NCBI GenBank assembly: GCA_017454295.1
Contig: JAFTDF010000045.1
Location: 1-39,714, forward strand
From: Bacilli bacterium
GTDB taxonomy: Bacteria > Bacillota_I > Bacilli_A > RFN20 > CAG-826
Direction: 5' to 3'
DNA: 39,714 bases
Part shown: piece by piece, positions 17,612 to 26,203 of the stretch
How the letters are laid out: every line of letters starts with the position of its first letter
Position numbering within the stretch: the first letter of the stretch is position 1
Position numbers and translations under genes: made by a program
Notes under the pieces: generated by a model
The model's input: the letters and a program-made list of their open reading frames with translations, nothing else
The model's database searches: none
What the model was told of the DNA's origin: nothing

Positions 17612-20600
17612 GATTCATCCTCCAAAGGGGCGATTTGCGATGCGATATAGGATTCTTTGCCACGGTAGCCATCTTTTTTGGCCAAGAAGGCGATGGCATT
17701 GCCAGATTTTAAATAAGGATAGGCATTGGTGTATTCATCGGCGAAGAGGGTGAATTCGAATTCGCTTTCTTCGTCATAAACGGTAAGGAATGCCATCTTG
17801 GTGCCGGCTTTGGTGACGATGGTTTTGACTTTGCTGACGATCCCGATGACCTTTAAGGATCCGCGCGCTTTGCTTAATTCGGCAAGGCGATGGTATTCGC
17901 CTTTGGCGTTCTTTCCTTCTAACATGGAGCCAGACACCATTAAACCCAAAGCATCCCGTTCGTTTAATAGATCCCGCATCCGGTTTTCCGTCACGGGTTG
18001 GATTTCGGGTTTGGGCAGATCTAAGGCCAAAAGCGAAGCGGTGCCATCTTCCCCGGATAAGGCTTTGGCGTAGGAGAGGGCGCTGCTAGAAGCAAGGGCC
18101 ATCGTGGCACGGCGGGGGTCGATTTCATCCAGAGCTCCGGCTTCGATGAGTTTCACCAAAGCGGCTTGGGTAAGGCCATGGCTCACATTGCGGAGTGCGA
18201 AATCGAAGATGTCGCGGTAGGGTCCATGGAGGATTCGTTCATCCACGATACCCATACACAGGTTGCTTTGAATGCCCTTCACCGCATTTAGCGGGAAACG
18301 GATCCCTTGCTTACAAGGGTGGAAGTCCAAGGCATCGGCGTTGATGCTAGGCAATGCGAAATGTAACCCCGAGCGTTTGATTTCGGAAATGATGGAGGGG
18401 AACTTGGGGTCGGAGACGTTGGTGCCTTTCAAGACGGCACAATAGAATTCGACGGGGTAGTGGGCTTTAAGATAGGCCATCTGGGTGGCGATCATCCCAT
18501 AGGCCAACGCGTGGCTCTTATTGAAGCCGTAATTGGCGAAGCGTTCGATGAGTTCAAACACGGAAACCGCGGAGGCTTGATCGATGCCGTTATTCTTGCA
18601 GCCGGATAGGAATTCATCTTTTAACGAAAGCAATTTCTCGGTGTTCTTTTTCGAAATGGCGCGGCGGAACAAATCGGCTTGGCCCAGGCTCATTCCGGCG
18701 AATTCGGTCGCGATTTGCATGATTTGTTCTTGGTAAACGATGATGCCGTAGGTGGAAGAAAGGACCCGTTCGAGCTTGGGGTGGGGGTAGCTGATCTTCT
18801 CTTTGCCGGCTTTGCGTCTGGCGAAACTGGGGATGTTCTCCATCGGACCGGGACGGAATAAGGCAATGACCGCCACGATATCTAAAAAGGAGGTGGGCTG
18901 AACTTGGGCGATGGCCCGGTTCATACCCGGAGATTCGAGTTGGAATAAGCCCATGGTTTTTCCTTGGGCGATCAAAGAGATGGCTTCGGGATCATCAATC
19001 GGAAGCTGCTCATATTCCAAATGGACGCCACGATGGGTTTCAATTAGATCCAAGCACCGTTCGATGATGGAAAGGTTCCGCAAGCCCAGGATATCCATTT
19101 TCAGGAAACCCTGTTCTTCTAGATAATTCATTTCAAAGCCGGCGACCGAGCCGACGAATTCGTCTTGCTTGGTGGGAATGCTGCTGCCTAAGGGAGTGTC
19201 GTTAATGACGATCCCAGCGGCATGGAGACCACTTTGGCGGGGCAATCCTTCGATCTTAGCGGCCAGTCCAACGATTTCTAAGTAATAGGGATCGCTATCG
19301 ACAATGGCTCGGAATTCGGGATTCCGTTTGTAGTTTTCCCTAAGGGAAAGCATGGGGTTATTGATGGCTTTAGCAAGCACATCGATATCGTGGCTTGGGT
19401 AGGAGAAAACCCGGCCGATATCGCGAAGCGAGGCCCGGGCCCCTAAAGTCTGCATGGTGATGATATGACCGACCCGCTCCACCCCGTATTTATCTTTGAT
19501 ATAGGCGACGACTTGATCACGCTTGGTATCTTCGAAGTCCACGTCGATATCCGGCATCGATTGGCGCATCGGGTTGAGGAAGCGCTCAAAGAGCAAATCG
19601 TATTCGATGGGATCGGGGGTAACGATATCGAGGCAATAAGAGACCAAAGATCCAGCCCCAGAGCCACGGCCTGGGCCGACATAGATTTGGTGGGTTTTGG
19701 CGAAATGGACATAATCGGCGACGATGAGGAAGTAATCGTCATAGCCCATTTGGTGGATGACGCCTAATTCGTATTCGAGGCGTTGCCGGTATCGTTCATC
19801 GGCTTCTGGCCGTTTCTTTTTTAGCCCTTCGTAAGCGGCTTTGCGAAGATAGGTCTCGGCCGTTTCCCCTTGGGGGACGGGGAAGTGGAGGAGGCCGCCG
19901 CGTTTTTGAATGAATTCAAAATGGCAGGAAGCGGCAATGTTGACGCTCTCTTGCAATTCTTTCTGGGTATAGAAGGCGCTAAGTTCTTCTTCGGTATGCC
20001 AATAATCATCGCCTAGACGTTTCTTATCGGTGAGGGTTTCGTCTTGGTCAATGGCCTCGACGATGGAAAGGATGATCGCGTCCTCGGCTTTTTCATAACG
20101 CAGAAAAGGGAAGGCCACGACCGGATAGGGGTGACTCGCGGCAAAGCGCCTGGCCGCATCGACATAGGGACGTTTGCTTTCCCCATAAGGCAACCCTAGA
20201 TGGAACTCCGGAATGATTTTGGATAAACGAAGCAATCCTTCTTCCAAGCCCGCTTCATCGTAAGGAACAAAAGGCAAAGGGCAGGCATCGACTTGGAGGA
20301 TGGCAATCAAGCCATCGTGATGGGACGAGAGAAATTCTAAGGTTGTTTCACCCTTGGAATCGGATAGGCACAAGGCCAAGAGGTTTCGGTACCCCCGTTC
20401 GTCGATGGCGAAAAAGGAAAGGGCGAATTCTTCAATTACCGTATCGTAGCCAAAGATGGGAGCGATGGGACTGCCTTGGAGCCCATGGTAAAGTTCGGGA
20501 TAGCCAGAAAGAGATTGGAAATCAGTGAGGCCCAAATAAGGGAGACCTTCTTTCTTGGCTTTCTTCAATAGCCGCTCCATGGGAAAACCGCTCTTTAGGA

Positions 20601-20643
20601 GACTAAAGCCGGAATAGACGTGGAGTGGGGCGAATTCCATCAT
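17608..20643 (-). CDS. dnaE: DNA polymerase III alpha subunit, DnaE type
   Basis: A replicative C-family polymerase of 1011 residues, slightly short of Bacillus DnaE. Visible: N-terminal PHP domain, polymerase core with GPGRGSGAGSLVSY and the catalytic pair Asp365/Asp367 in MPDIDVDFED, the helix-hairpin region, and a C-terminal OB fold (SLKVIGIVSKVKTIVTKAG). In the PHP domain the usual HxH is HVY (PLHVYSGFSLL) and LTDH is LTDF, so metal binding is probably lost. I chose the ATG at 20643: it is six bases after a TATAAT, has no ribosome binding site, and is followed by a second ATG. It is the first gene of dnaE-polA-mutM::coaE. Confidence 0.95.
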   Translation of the reverse strand: MMEFAPLHVYSGFSLLKSGFPMERLLKKAKKEGLPYLGLTDFQSLSGYPELYHGLQGSPIAPIFGYDTVIEEFALSFFAIDERGYRNLLALCLSDSKGETTLEFLSSHHDGLIAILQVDACPLPFVPYDEAGLEEGLLRLSKIIPEFHLGLPYGESKRPYVDAARRFAASHPYPVVAFPFLRYEKAEDAIILSIVEAIDQDETLTDKKRLGDDYWHTEEELSAFYTQKELQESVNIAASCHFEFIQKRGGLLHFPVPQGETAETYLRKAAYEGLKKKRPEADERYRQRLEYELGVIHQMGYDDYFLIVADYVHFAKTHQIYVGPGRGSGAGSLVSYCLDIVTPDPIEYDLLFERFLNPMRQSMPDIDVDFEDTKRDQVVAYIKDKYGVERVGHIITMQTLGARASLRDIGRVFSYPSHDIDVLAKAINNPMLSLRENYKRNPEFRAIVDSDPYYLEIVGLAAKIEGLPRQSGLHAAGIVINDTPLGSSIPTKQDEFVGSVAGFEMNYLEEQGFLKMDILGLRNLSIIERCLDLIETHRGVHLEYEQLPIDDPEAISLIAQGKTMGLFQLESPGMNRAIAQVQPTSFLDIVAVIALFRPGPMENIPSFARRKAGKEKISYPHPKLERVLSSTYGIIVYQEQIMQIATEFAGMSLGQADLFRRAISKKNTEKLLSLKDEFLSGCKNNGIDQASAVSVFELIERFANYGFNKSHALAYGMIATQMAYLKAHYPVEFYCAVLKGTNVSDPKFPSIISEIKRSGLHFALPSINADALDFHPCKQGIRFPLNAVKGIQSNLCMGIVDERILHGPYRDIFDFALRNVSHGLTQAALVKLIEAGALDEIDPRRATMALASSSALSYAKALSGEDGTASLLALDLPKPEIQPVTENRMRDLLNERDALGLMVSGSMLEGKNAKGEYHRLAELSKARGSLKVIGIVSKVKTIVTKAGTKMAFLTVYDEESEFEFTLFADEYTNAYPYLKSGNAIAFLAKKDGYRGKESYIASQIAPLEDES

Positions 20644-20649
20644 AGGGGG

Positions 20650-20679
20650 ATTATACACCATACCAAGTTAATGGTGTAT
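20650..20679 (-). promoter_or_regulatory. dnaE promoter with a 9-bp perfect inverted repeat
   Basis: On the minus strand TATAAT (20655-20650) is followed by CCCCCT and the dnaE ATG, so transcription would begin at the start codon. A perfect inverted repeat ATACACCAT (20653-20661) and ATGGTGTAT (20671-20679), separated by nine bases, covers the -10 and the -35 position. Its placement is that of an operator for a dimeric repressor. I do not recognise the regulator; it is not a LexA/DinR (GAAC-N4-GTTC) site. Confidence 0.6.
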
Positions 20680-20769
20680 TGCCTCACGCGAGAAAACAGA
20701 TGTACCGAAAAGCCTAAAAAAGTCCGCATATTTCCATCATATAGTGGTGTTTTGCAGGATTTTTGCACG

Positions 20770-20795
20770 AAAAAAGCGGCCATGAGAACCGCTTT
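20770..20795 (-). terminator. Intrinsic terminator of ackA-nrnA
   Basis: AAAGCGG (20773-20779) and CCGCTTT (20789-20795) form a seven-pair stem with a nine-base loop. On the minus strand the stem runs into six T (complement of 20770-20775), 11 bases after the nrnA stop. The remaining sequence up to the dnaE promoter shows nothing further. Confidence 0.85.
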
Positions 20796-20806
20796 AAGAA
20801 AGGGTT

Positions 20807-21814
20807 TTATTCTTCGACGAACAAGGCATCGAGATCGGCAATGAAGGCGTCGAGTTCGGTGAGGTCTTTGATCTTGGCGCCGCTAGCTTGGGCGTGGCCG
20901 CCGCCTTCCCATTTGTTGGCGATGCCCGAGATGTCCTTCTTTTTGGAACGGATGGAAATCCGCCAGCAATAGTCTTTGGGATTGGGATCTTCGGTGATGG
21001 AACACCACGCGTTGATTCCGGCGATGTTGGAGAAGAGGTTGACGTTTTCCTTTCCAAGTTCGGGGGTGATGTGGAGTTCTTCCTGCACCTCTTTGGACAA
21101 GGTGTAGTAGGCAACGCCATGGGGGGAGACGGAGAAGTGACCCAAGACATAAGCTTGGTTCTTCAAAGATTGAATCGTCTTCTCATACATGGCGAGATAG
21201 ATTTGGGAAATGTCGATCCCCGCATCCAAAAGAGCCTGCGCGATGGCCAGGGTATGGGGCGAGGTCGAGGAATATAAGAAACGTCCAGAATCGCCCACCA
21301 AGGCGATATAGAAATGACGGGCGGCTTCTTTGGAAATCACCGTTCCCTTGCAATGGAGGAGAAAGTCCACGGCCACTTCGGCAGCCGCGGCGGCATCCAA
21401 ATCGCAGACGGTGAGGCCCGGGGCGATTTCGGCTTTGCAGGGGTGATGGTCGATCTTGATGATTTTCTTCGCGTTTTCGAAGCGCGGATCGGCGATGCGG
21501 GAGGTATCTCCGACGTCGACGACGATGGCTAAGAAGTTATTGCCCTTGAACCATTCTTCGCTGAGTTCCTCGGTTTCGGGGAATAGACGCGGGGTGAAGG
21601 AAACATGGTTGTCCCCGACGAAATGGACTTCCTTATTCGGGAAGTTATCTTTGATCCATTGGACCATCCCCATTTGGGTGCCCATGGCATCGAAGTCGGG
21701 TTTGATGTGGCGGAAGACGACGATCTTGTCGAATTCCTTGATGGCCGCAAACATGGCCTTATAGGTTTTTAAATAAGGTTTGCCGTAGGCTTGGACTTGC
21801 TTAGATAGAGCCAT
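20807..21814 (-). CDS. nrnA: DHH-family bifunctional oligoribonuclease/phosphatase (NrnA-like)
   Basis: A 335-residue DHH/DHHA1 phosphoesterase. NrnA degrades very short RNA (nanoRNA) and dephosphorylates pAp. The DHH domain has FRHIKPDFDAMGT (H-x-x-x-D-x-D), VVDVGDTSRI, and the IDHHPC motif; LVGDSGRF follows. The C-terminal DHHA1 domain has GGGHAQASGAKI. A cyclic dinucleotide phosphodiesterase of the same fold is an alternative, but the length and lack of PAS or membrane parts favour NrnA. The gene overlaps the ackA end by 14 bases with an AGAGGAT ribosome binding site inside ackA, so they form an operon. Confidence 0.88.
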   Translation of the reverse strand: MALSKQVQAYGKPYLKTYKAMFAAIKEFDKIVVFRHIKPDFDAMGTQMGMVQWIKDNFPNKEVHFVGDNHVSFTPRLFPETEELSEEWFKGNNFLAIVVDVGDTSRIADPRFENAKKIIKIDHHPCKAEIAPGLTVCDLDAAAAAEVAVDFLLHCKGTVISKEAARHFYIALVGDSGRFLYSSTSPHTLAIAQALLDAGIDISQIYLAMYEKTIQSLKNQAYVLGHFSVSPHGVAYYTLSKEVQEELHITPELGKENVNLFSNIAGINAWCSITEDPNPKDYCWRISIRSKKKDISGIANKWEGGGHAQASGAKIKDLTELDAFIADLDALFVEE

Positions 21815-23009
21815 TTTCGATCCTCTTCATGCAATCACGGGCAATCATGACTTCCTCGTCGGTGGGGAGAATGATGACCTTGATGGCGCTGCCGTCTTTG
21901 GAGATGACTGCTTCTTTGCCGCGGATCTTGGCGTTGAGTTCATAGTCGATCTTCAAGCCGAGGGCTTCTTCGACGTCCTTCAAGATCATTTCGCGGAAAT
22001 AGGCGGAGTTTTCGCCGATGCCGGCAGAGAAGATCATCAAATCGATCTTGCCGAGGCGGACATAGTATTGACCGATGAAATCGGCGACGCGGCGGGCGAA
22101 GAGTTTGCTGGTTAAGATGGCCCGTTCATTGCCTTTTAGCGCGGCGTCTTCGATGTCGCGGGTATCATTGGATATGCCCGAGACGCCCAGCAAGCCGGAC
22201 TTCTTATTGAAGATGTCATACATTTCGTCGACGTTTTTGCCGGTGCAGGTGCAGAGGTAATCCATGACGGAGGGGTCAAGGTCACCGGTGCGGGTGCCCA
22301 TCATGACGCCGCCAAGCGGGGTAAGACCCATGGTGGTGGCCACGCATTTGCCATCCTTAATGGCACAAAGGGAAGCGCCGGAGCCGATGTGGCAAGACAA
22401 GATGCGGGTACCTTCGGCTTTGCCACCGAAGTAGTGGGCGATGGCGGTATCGGCGAGGTAGTTGTGGGAAGTGCCGTGGGCGCCATAGCGGCGGCAATCG
22501 TATTTCTCGCTCATTTCATAAGGAATGGGGTAGAGGTAATCTTCCGGTTCCATGGTCTGGTGATAAGCGGTATCGAAGACGGCGATCGCCGGAACATTGG
22601 GGAGGGCGGCCTTGAAGGCTTTCCAACCGGTGATGTGAGCCGGGGCGTGCAGCGGATCTAAGGGGGTGAGACTTTCGATGATGGCGGCATTCTTTTCGTC
22701 GAATTCGGCGGAGTGGGAGAAATATTTCCCACCTTGGACCACGCGGTGGCCGACGCATTCGATTTCGTCGAGGGATTTGACGATGCCGTATTTGATTAAG
22801 GCTTCGAGGACGAGTTCGACGCCCTTGGCATGATCGTAGATGGGTAAGGTTTCCTTAATGGATTGATCACCGAACTTAATCCCGAAGATCCCGTCTTCGT
22901 GACCGATACGTTCGACGTTCCCGGAGCAAAGGACCTTTTCCTCCGGCATCTCATAAAGTTTGTATTTGAGGGAAGAACTCCCGGCGTTGACCGCCATTAC
23001 TTTTGCCAT
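21801..23009 (-). CDS. ackA: Acetate kinase
   Basis: A 402-residue acetate kinase that turns acetyl phosphate and ADP into acetate and ATP, the substrate-level ATP step of acetate fermentation. Motifs: VMAVNAGSSSLKYKLYE at the N-terminus, GHRVVQGG, FDTAYHQTM, RRYGAHGTSH, SCHIGSGASLCAI, GTRTGDLDP, and FSAGIGENS. The start at 23009 fits AGGAGAAACAAC upstream; the longer open frame adds 78 residues with no family match. No pta gene is adjacent. A TATAAT 33 bases before the ATG and an inverted repeat over the -35 mark its promoter. Confidence 0.97.
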   Translation of the reverse strand: MAKVMAVNAGSSSLKYKLYEMPEEKVLCSGNVERIGHEDGIFGIKFGDQSIKETLPIYDHAKGVELVLEALIKYGIVKSLDEIECVGHRVVQGGKYFSHSAEFDEKNAAIIESLTPLDPLHAPAHITGWKAFKAALPNVPAIAVFDTAYHQTMEPEDYLYPIPYEMSEKYDCRRYGAHGTSHNYLADTAIAHYFGGKAEGTRILSCHIGSGASLCAIKDGKCVATTMGLTPLGGVMMGTRTGDLDPSVMDYLCTCTGKNVDEMYDIFNKKSGLLGVSGISNDTRDIEDAALKGNERAILTSKLFARRVADFIGQYYVRLGKIDLMIFSAGIGENSAYFREMILKDVEEALGLKIDYELNAKIRGKEAVISKDGSAIKVIILPTDEEVMIARDCMKRIENGSI

Positions 23010-23042
23010 GTTGTTTCTCCTATTCGTTTTAATGACGAATCG

Positions 23043-23048
23043 ATTATA
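23043..23048 (-). promoter_or_regulatory. -10 element of the ackA promoter
   Basis: Perfect TATAAT on the minus strand 33 bases before the ackA ATG. The -35 position (23066-23071) is not TTGACA-like and is covered by the left arm of an inverted repeat. Confidence 0.55.
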
Positions 23049-23066
23049 CGCTTTTTGCTCCTTTTG

Positions 23067-23090
23067 GAACATTCCCACTAGGGAAAGTTC
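23067..23090. promoter_or_regulatory. Inverted repeat between ackA and the hydrolase gene (candidate operator)
   Basis: GAACATTCCC (23067-23076) and GGGAAAGTTC (23081-23090) form ten-base arms with one mismatch and a four-base ACTA spacer. The repeat lies over the ackA -35 region and just upstream of a possible -10 (TACAAT, 23102-23107) of the divergent hydrolase gene, so one protein could control both. The core is GC-rich and not followed by a T-tract, arguing against a terminator. Confidence 0.5.
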
Positions 23091-23129
23091 GCCAATCGTC
23101 CTACAATAAAAAAGAACAAGGAGTTCATT

Positions 23130-24035
23130 ATGGCGGAAATTTTTGAAATCACCCTCCATGACGGCAAGATTCTCAAAGGACGGCATTGGCCGGCCAAAGC
23201 GGCGAAAGCCAATCTTGTTTTCATCACGGGAATGGACGAGCATTCGGCTCGTTATGAAGGTTTTGCGGCCTTTTTAAACGAAAACGGCGTCAACGTCTGG
23301 GTTATCGACCACTTCGGGCAAGGACTAAATGCCCCCCAAGTCGAAGATCTCCAGAAGTGGCCCAAGGACGCATTTGCCTTAACTTTAGAAGGCATTGAAA
23401 AAGCACGGGAAGCGGCCGCTGCCAATGGTTTGCCCACCATTGTGGGTGGCCATTCGATGGGGTCGTTTACCATCCAAGCTTATTTGGAAACCTATCCCCG
23501 GGCCGACCAAAAGGCCATCATCATGGGGTCCAATGGCGGACAAAAAGGTTTGATGTCCATCGCCTATGCCCTCTCCGGGATGTTGGTCCATAAATCCAAT
23601 TGGGATACCCCCAATCCCACGATGCAAAATCTTGGTCTTGGCGGATATGCCAAAGCCATCAAGGATCGTAAGAGTGACCTCGGCTGGCTCTCCTATAATG
23701 AGGAAAACGTCAAAGTTTACGCGGCTGATCCCTATTGCGGAGCCGTCAATACCGGGGGCTTCTGGCATGAATTCCTCCGTGGTATGAAGGAAATCTGGAA
23801 AGGGAAGAACCTCAAGAAGATCCATACGACCGCCCATATCCTCATCGTCTCGGGCGAAGATGACCCGGTCGGGCAAATGGGCAAGGGCGTGCGTTGGTTA
23901 GAGAAGACCTACCGCGTGAAACTGGGCATCTCGGATACCAAGCTCATCCTCTATCCGCATATGCGCCACGAAATCCTCAATGAAAAAGAAGGACGAAAGG
24001 TCATGGAAGATATTCTGGCCTTCATCCAAAAATAA
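23130..24035 (+). CDS. Alpha/beta hydrolase, lysophospholipase/monoacylglycerol lipase-like
   Basis: A 301-residue serine hydrolase with no signal peptide, so cytoplasmic or membrane-surface. The nucleophile elbow is GGHSMGSF, the Asp is in LIVSGEDDPVGQMGKGV, and the His in YPHMRHEILNE, a complete triad in the order and spacing of bacterial monoacylglycerol lipases and PldB-like lysophospholipases. The true ester substrate is not known. AAGGAG lies seven bases before the ATG, and a possible -10 TACAAT lies at 23102-23107. It is divergent from ackA and followed 18 bases later by a small membrane protein. Confidence 0.85.
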   Translation: MAEIFEITLHDGKILKGRHWPAKAAKANLVFITGMDEHSARYEGFAAFLNENGVNVWVIDHFGQGLNAPQVEDLQKWPKDAFALTLEGIEKAREAAAANGLPTIVGGHSMGSFTIQAYLETYPRADQKAIIMGSNGGQKGLMSIAYALSGMLVHKSNWDTPNPTMQNLGLGGYAKAIKDRKSDLGWLSYNEENVKVYAADPYCGAVNTGGFWHEFLRGMKEIWKGKNLKKIHTTAHILIVSGEDDPVGQMGKGVRWLEKTYRVKLGISDTKLILYPHMRHEILNEKEGRKVMEDILAFIQK

Positions 24036-24053
24036 AGAAAGGAATGCTTAGTT

Positions 24054-24443
24054 ATGAAAACCGCACTCAAAATCGTTTCCATCGTCTACATCCCCTTACT
24101 GGTTCTCTCCGTTCTCATTTCCGTGGTCGCGCTCTCACTTAGCGTCGCCTCCATTGACTATGCCATCCAGCAAGGCTCCATCACCCCGCAAGATGCCGAA
24201 ATGGCACGCGCCGCCATCATGATGGCCATTATCGTGGTCGTCGTCATGTTTATTCCGGCTTTGGTCTTCGACATCGTCATCATGGTTCGCAATAATCACG
24301 ATCATGTTGAAAGCCTGGGTGGCAACATCACCTTGGGTGTCTTCGCTATCATCTTCGGCGCAGCGCCTACTGGCATCCTCTGGATTGTCCGCTGCGCGGT
24401 TGCCCAACAACAGAAAAACCAAGCAAAGCAAATCGAAGAATAA
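24054..24443 (+). CDS. Small membrane protein of unknown function
   Basis: A 129-residue protein with three hydrophobic stretches: about 5-35 (IVYIPLLVLSVLISVVALSL), 54-78 (AIMMAIIVVVVMFIPALVF), and 92-112 (ITLGVFAIIFGAAPTGILWI). It ends in a Gln/Lys-rich cytoplasmic tail. No family is recognised with confidence. AAAGGAA lies some 11 bases before the ATG. It is followed by an intrinsic terminator, so it probably forms a two-gene unit with the hydrolase. Confidence 0.75.
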   Translation: MKTALKIVSIVYIPLLVLSVLISVVALSLSVASIDYAIQQGSITPQDAEMARAAIMMAIIVVVVMFIPALVFDIVIMVRNNHDHVESLGGNITLGVFAIIFGAAPTGILWIVRCAVAQQQKNQAKQIEE

Positions 24444-24446
24444 TCT

Positions 24447-24470
24447 AAGGCCCAAATGGGCCTTTCTTTT
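24447..24470 (+). terminator. Intrinsic terminator after the hydrolase-membrane protein unit
   Basis: AAGGCCC and GGGCCTT form a seven-pair stem with a four-base AAAT loop, followed by TTTCTTTT. The next gene, rex, begins 28 bases later and so must have its own promoter. Confidence 0.88.
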
Positions 24471-24498
24471 CCGTCTTTGATTACCGATTTATCGATTC

Positions 24499-25140
24499 AT
24501 GAAACCTTTTTCGAAAAACCAATTGGAACGTTACCCCCTTTATCTCCGCTATTTCAAAGAATTGCAGGAGCAGGGTTTTCAATTGGCCCCCTCCCCAGCC
24601 ATCGCCAGTCGGCTTGGCATTTCCGAAGAGCTGGTCCGCAAAGACTTGCAAGCGGTGTGTAAGGAGAAGGGCCGCCCCCGGAAAGGCCGTGACGTCGCTT
24701 CCACCATCGCCGCCTTGGAACGGTTCCTCGGCTATGGCAAACCCGAGCACGCGATTTTGATTGGCGTGGGCAATTTAGGTGGGGCGTTGCTTCATTTTGG
24801 TGGTTTTGCGGATTCGGGCTTATGCTTCGATGCCGCCTTTGACGCTTCTTATCAAGTCTCGGGAAAACAGATTGCCGGGAAAAACGTTTATCCGATGTCC
24901 GCTCTTCCTTCTTATATCAAAGCAAAGAAAGTGCGGTTAGCCGTCATCACGGTGCCTTCGGAAGCCGCCCAAAGCGTGGCGACATTGCTGGTTGAAAACG
25001 GCATCGTCGGCATTTGGAATTTCGCCCCGGTGACGTTAAAGGTGCCAAAGTCGGTCGTCGTCGAAAACGTCGATCTTTCTTCTTCCTTAGCCGTGCTATT
25101 CCATCACATGAAAGAACAAGGAGGTCCTAACCATTGGTGA
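24499..25140 (+). CDS. rex: Redox-sensing transcriptional repressor Rex
   Basis: A 213-residue Rex, which senses the NADH/NAD+ ratio and represses fermentation genes. The N-terminal winged helix contains NQLERYPLYLRYFKELQEQG and SRLGISEELVRKDLQAV. The Rossmann domain has GVGNLGGALLHF, and WNFAPVTLKVP follows near the C-terminus. The ATG at 24499 matches the family start, but no Shine-Dalgarno is visible and no clear -10 could be placed, though a separate promoter is needed after the terminator. I found no good Rex operator (TTGTGA-type palindrome) elsewhere in the window. Its tail contains the ribosome binding site of the DUF2804 gene. Confidence 0.93.
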   Translation: MKPFSKNQLERYPLYLRYFKELQEQGFQLAPSPAIASRLGISEELVRKDLQAVCKEKGRPRKGRDVASTIAALERFLGYGKPEHAILIGVGNLGGALLHFGGFADSGLCFDAAFDASYQVSGKQIAGKNVYPMSALPSYIKAKKVRLAVITVPSEAAQSVATLLVENGIVGIWNFAPVTLKVPKSVVVENVDLSSSLAVLFHHMKEQGGPNHW

Positions 25141-26170
25141 GCAACATCTTCTTTCCAGCGGTCCGCTGCTGAACAAAAGCGGAAACCTCGAAGAAGCGGG
25201 GTATGCCTTTTCTTTGGTGAAACGGTATGACCGGGAAGCCATAAAGGTTTCGAAAAACCGGATCAAGGAATGGGATTATTACTATGTGGGCAATGCTTCC
25301 TATGGCATTGCGCTCACCATCGCCGATAACGGGTATATGGGGATGCTTTCGGTTTCCATCCTCGATTTCGTGAAGAAAAACGACATCACCGTTTCCAAAA
25401 TCACCTTGTTCCCACGTGGGAAAATGAAGCTTCCGCGCACCTCTAGACAAGGGGATACGGTCTATGAAAACAAGAAAGCCGGCATCGAGATGCGCTTCCT
25501 CCACCAAGAGGGGAAACGACGCCTGATTTGCCGCTTCGAAAACTTCGGAAAAACCAAGCTTCCGTTCCATTGCGACATCTTTTTACAGGAAACTAACAAA
25601 AATTCGATGGTCATCGCGACCCCCTTCGACGCCCCCCGTCATTTCTACTATAACCAGAAGATCAATAACCTCCTTGCCACCGGTTATGCAAAGCTAGGGG
25701 AGACGATGTATGACTTCAGCCACGATTCCTATGGGGTCTTAGACTGGGGCAGAGGGGTGTGGACCTATAAGAACACTTGGTATTGGTCGTCCCTGAACGC
25801 CAAACAAGACGGACGCTATATCGGATTTAACCTCGGCTATGGTTTTGGCAACACTTCCAGAGCCAGTGAAAATATGCTGTTTATCGATGATAAAGCCATC
25901 AAATTAGACGATGTCAAAATGGACATTCCCTTCAATGCGAAAGGTGGGGAGGATTTCCTCTCGCCCTGGAGATTCCGCTCCAGCAAAGGGGATATCGATT
26001 TGACCTTTACCCCGGTCTATGATCGCCACGCCGATATGAACCTGCTGGTGCTGCGGTCCAACCAGCATCAGGTATTCGGTATTTTCGAAGGGGTGTTCCG
26101 CCTTGAAGACGAAGTGATTGAGATCAAAGGGCTTCCTGGTTTTGCCGAAAAAGTTTTTAACAAGTGGTAA
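25133..26170 (+). CDS. DUF2804-family protein with a probable ATT start codon
   Basis: 345 residues if it starts at ATT 25133. The sequence (GPLLNKSGNLEEAGYAF, RIKEWDYYYVGNASYGIALT, ADNGYMGMLSVSILDF) is that of the DUF2804 family, distantly related to lipocalin-like/AttH beta barrels; the function is unknown. The family region begins at once after the ATT, and AAGGAGG (25118-25124) lies eight bases before it, ideal spacing. No ATG, GTG or TTG in this frame is near that site. The next candidate, TTG at 25214, has no ribosome binding site and would cut off 27 conserved residues. ATT starts are known for infC but are very rare; a base error (ATG to ATT) is the main alternative. It overlaps the end of rex. 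Confidence 0.8.
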   Translation: MGEQHLLSSGPLLNKSGNLEEAGYAFSLVKRYDREAIKVSKNRIKEWDYYYVGNASYGIALTIADNGYMGMLSVSILDFVKKNDITVSKITLFPRGKMKLPRTSRQGDTVYENKKAGIEMRFLHQEGKRRLICRFENFGKTKLPFHCDIFLQETNKNSMVIATPFDAPRHFYYNQKINNLLATGYAKLGETMYDFSHDSYGVLDWGRGVWTYKNTWYWSSLNAKQDGRYIGFNLGYGFGNTSRASENMLFIDDKAIKLDDVKMDIPFNAKGGEDFLSPWRFRSSKGDIDLTFTPVYDRHADMNLLVLRSNQHQVFGIFEGVFRLEDEVIEIKGLPGFAEKVFNKW

Positions 26171-26203
26171 TGGAAACTGAGGAAGTCCGTCCAGTTTTCT
26201 TTG

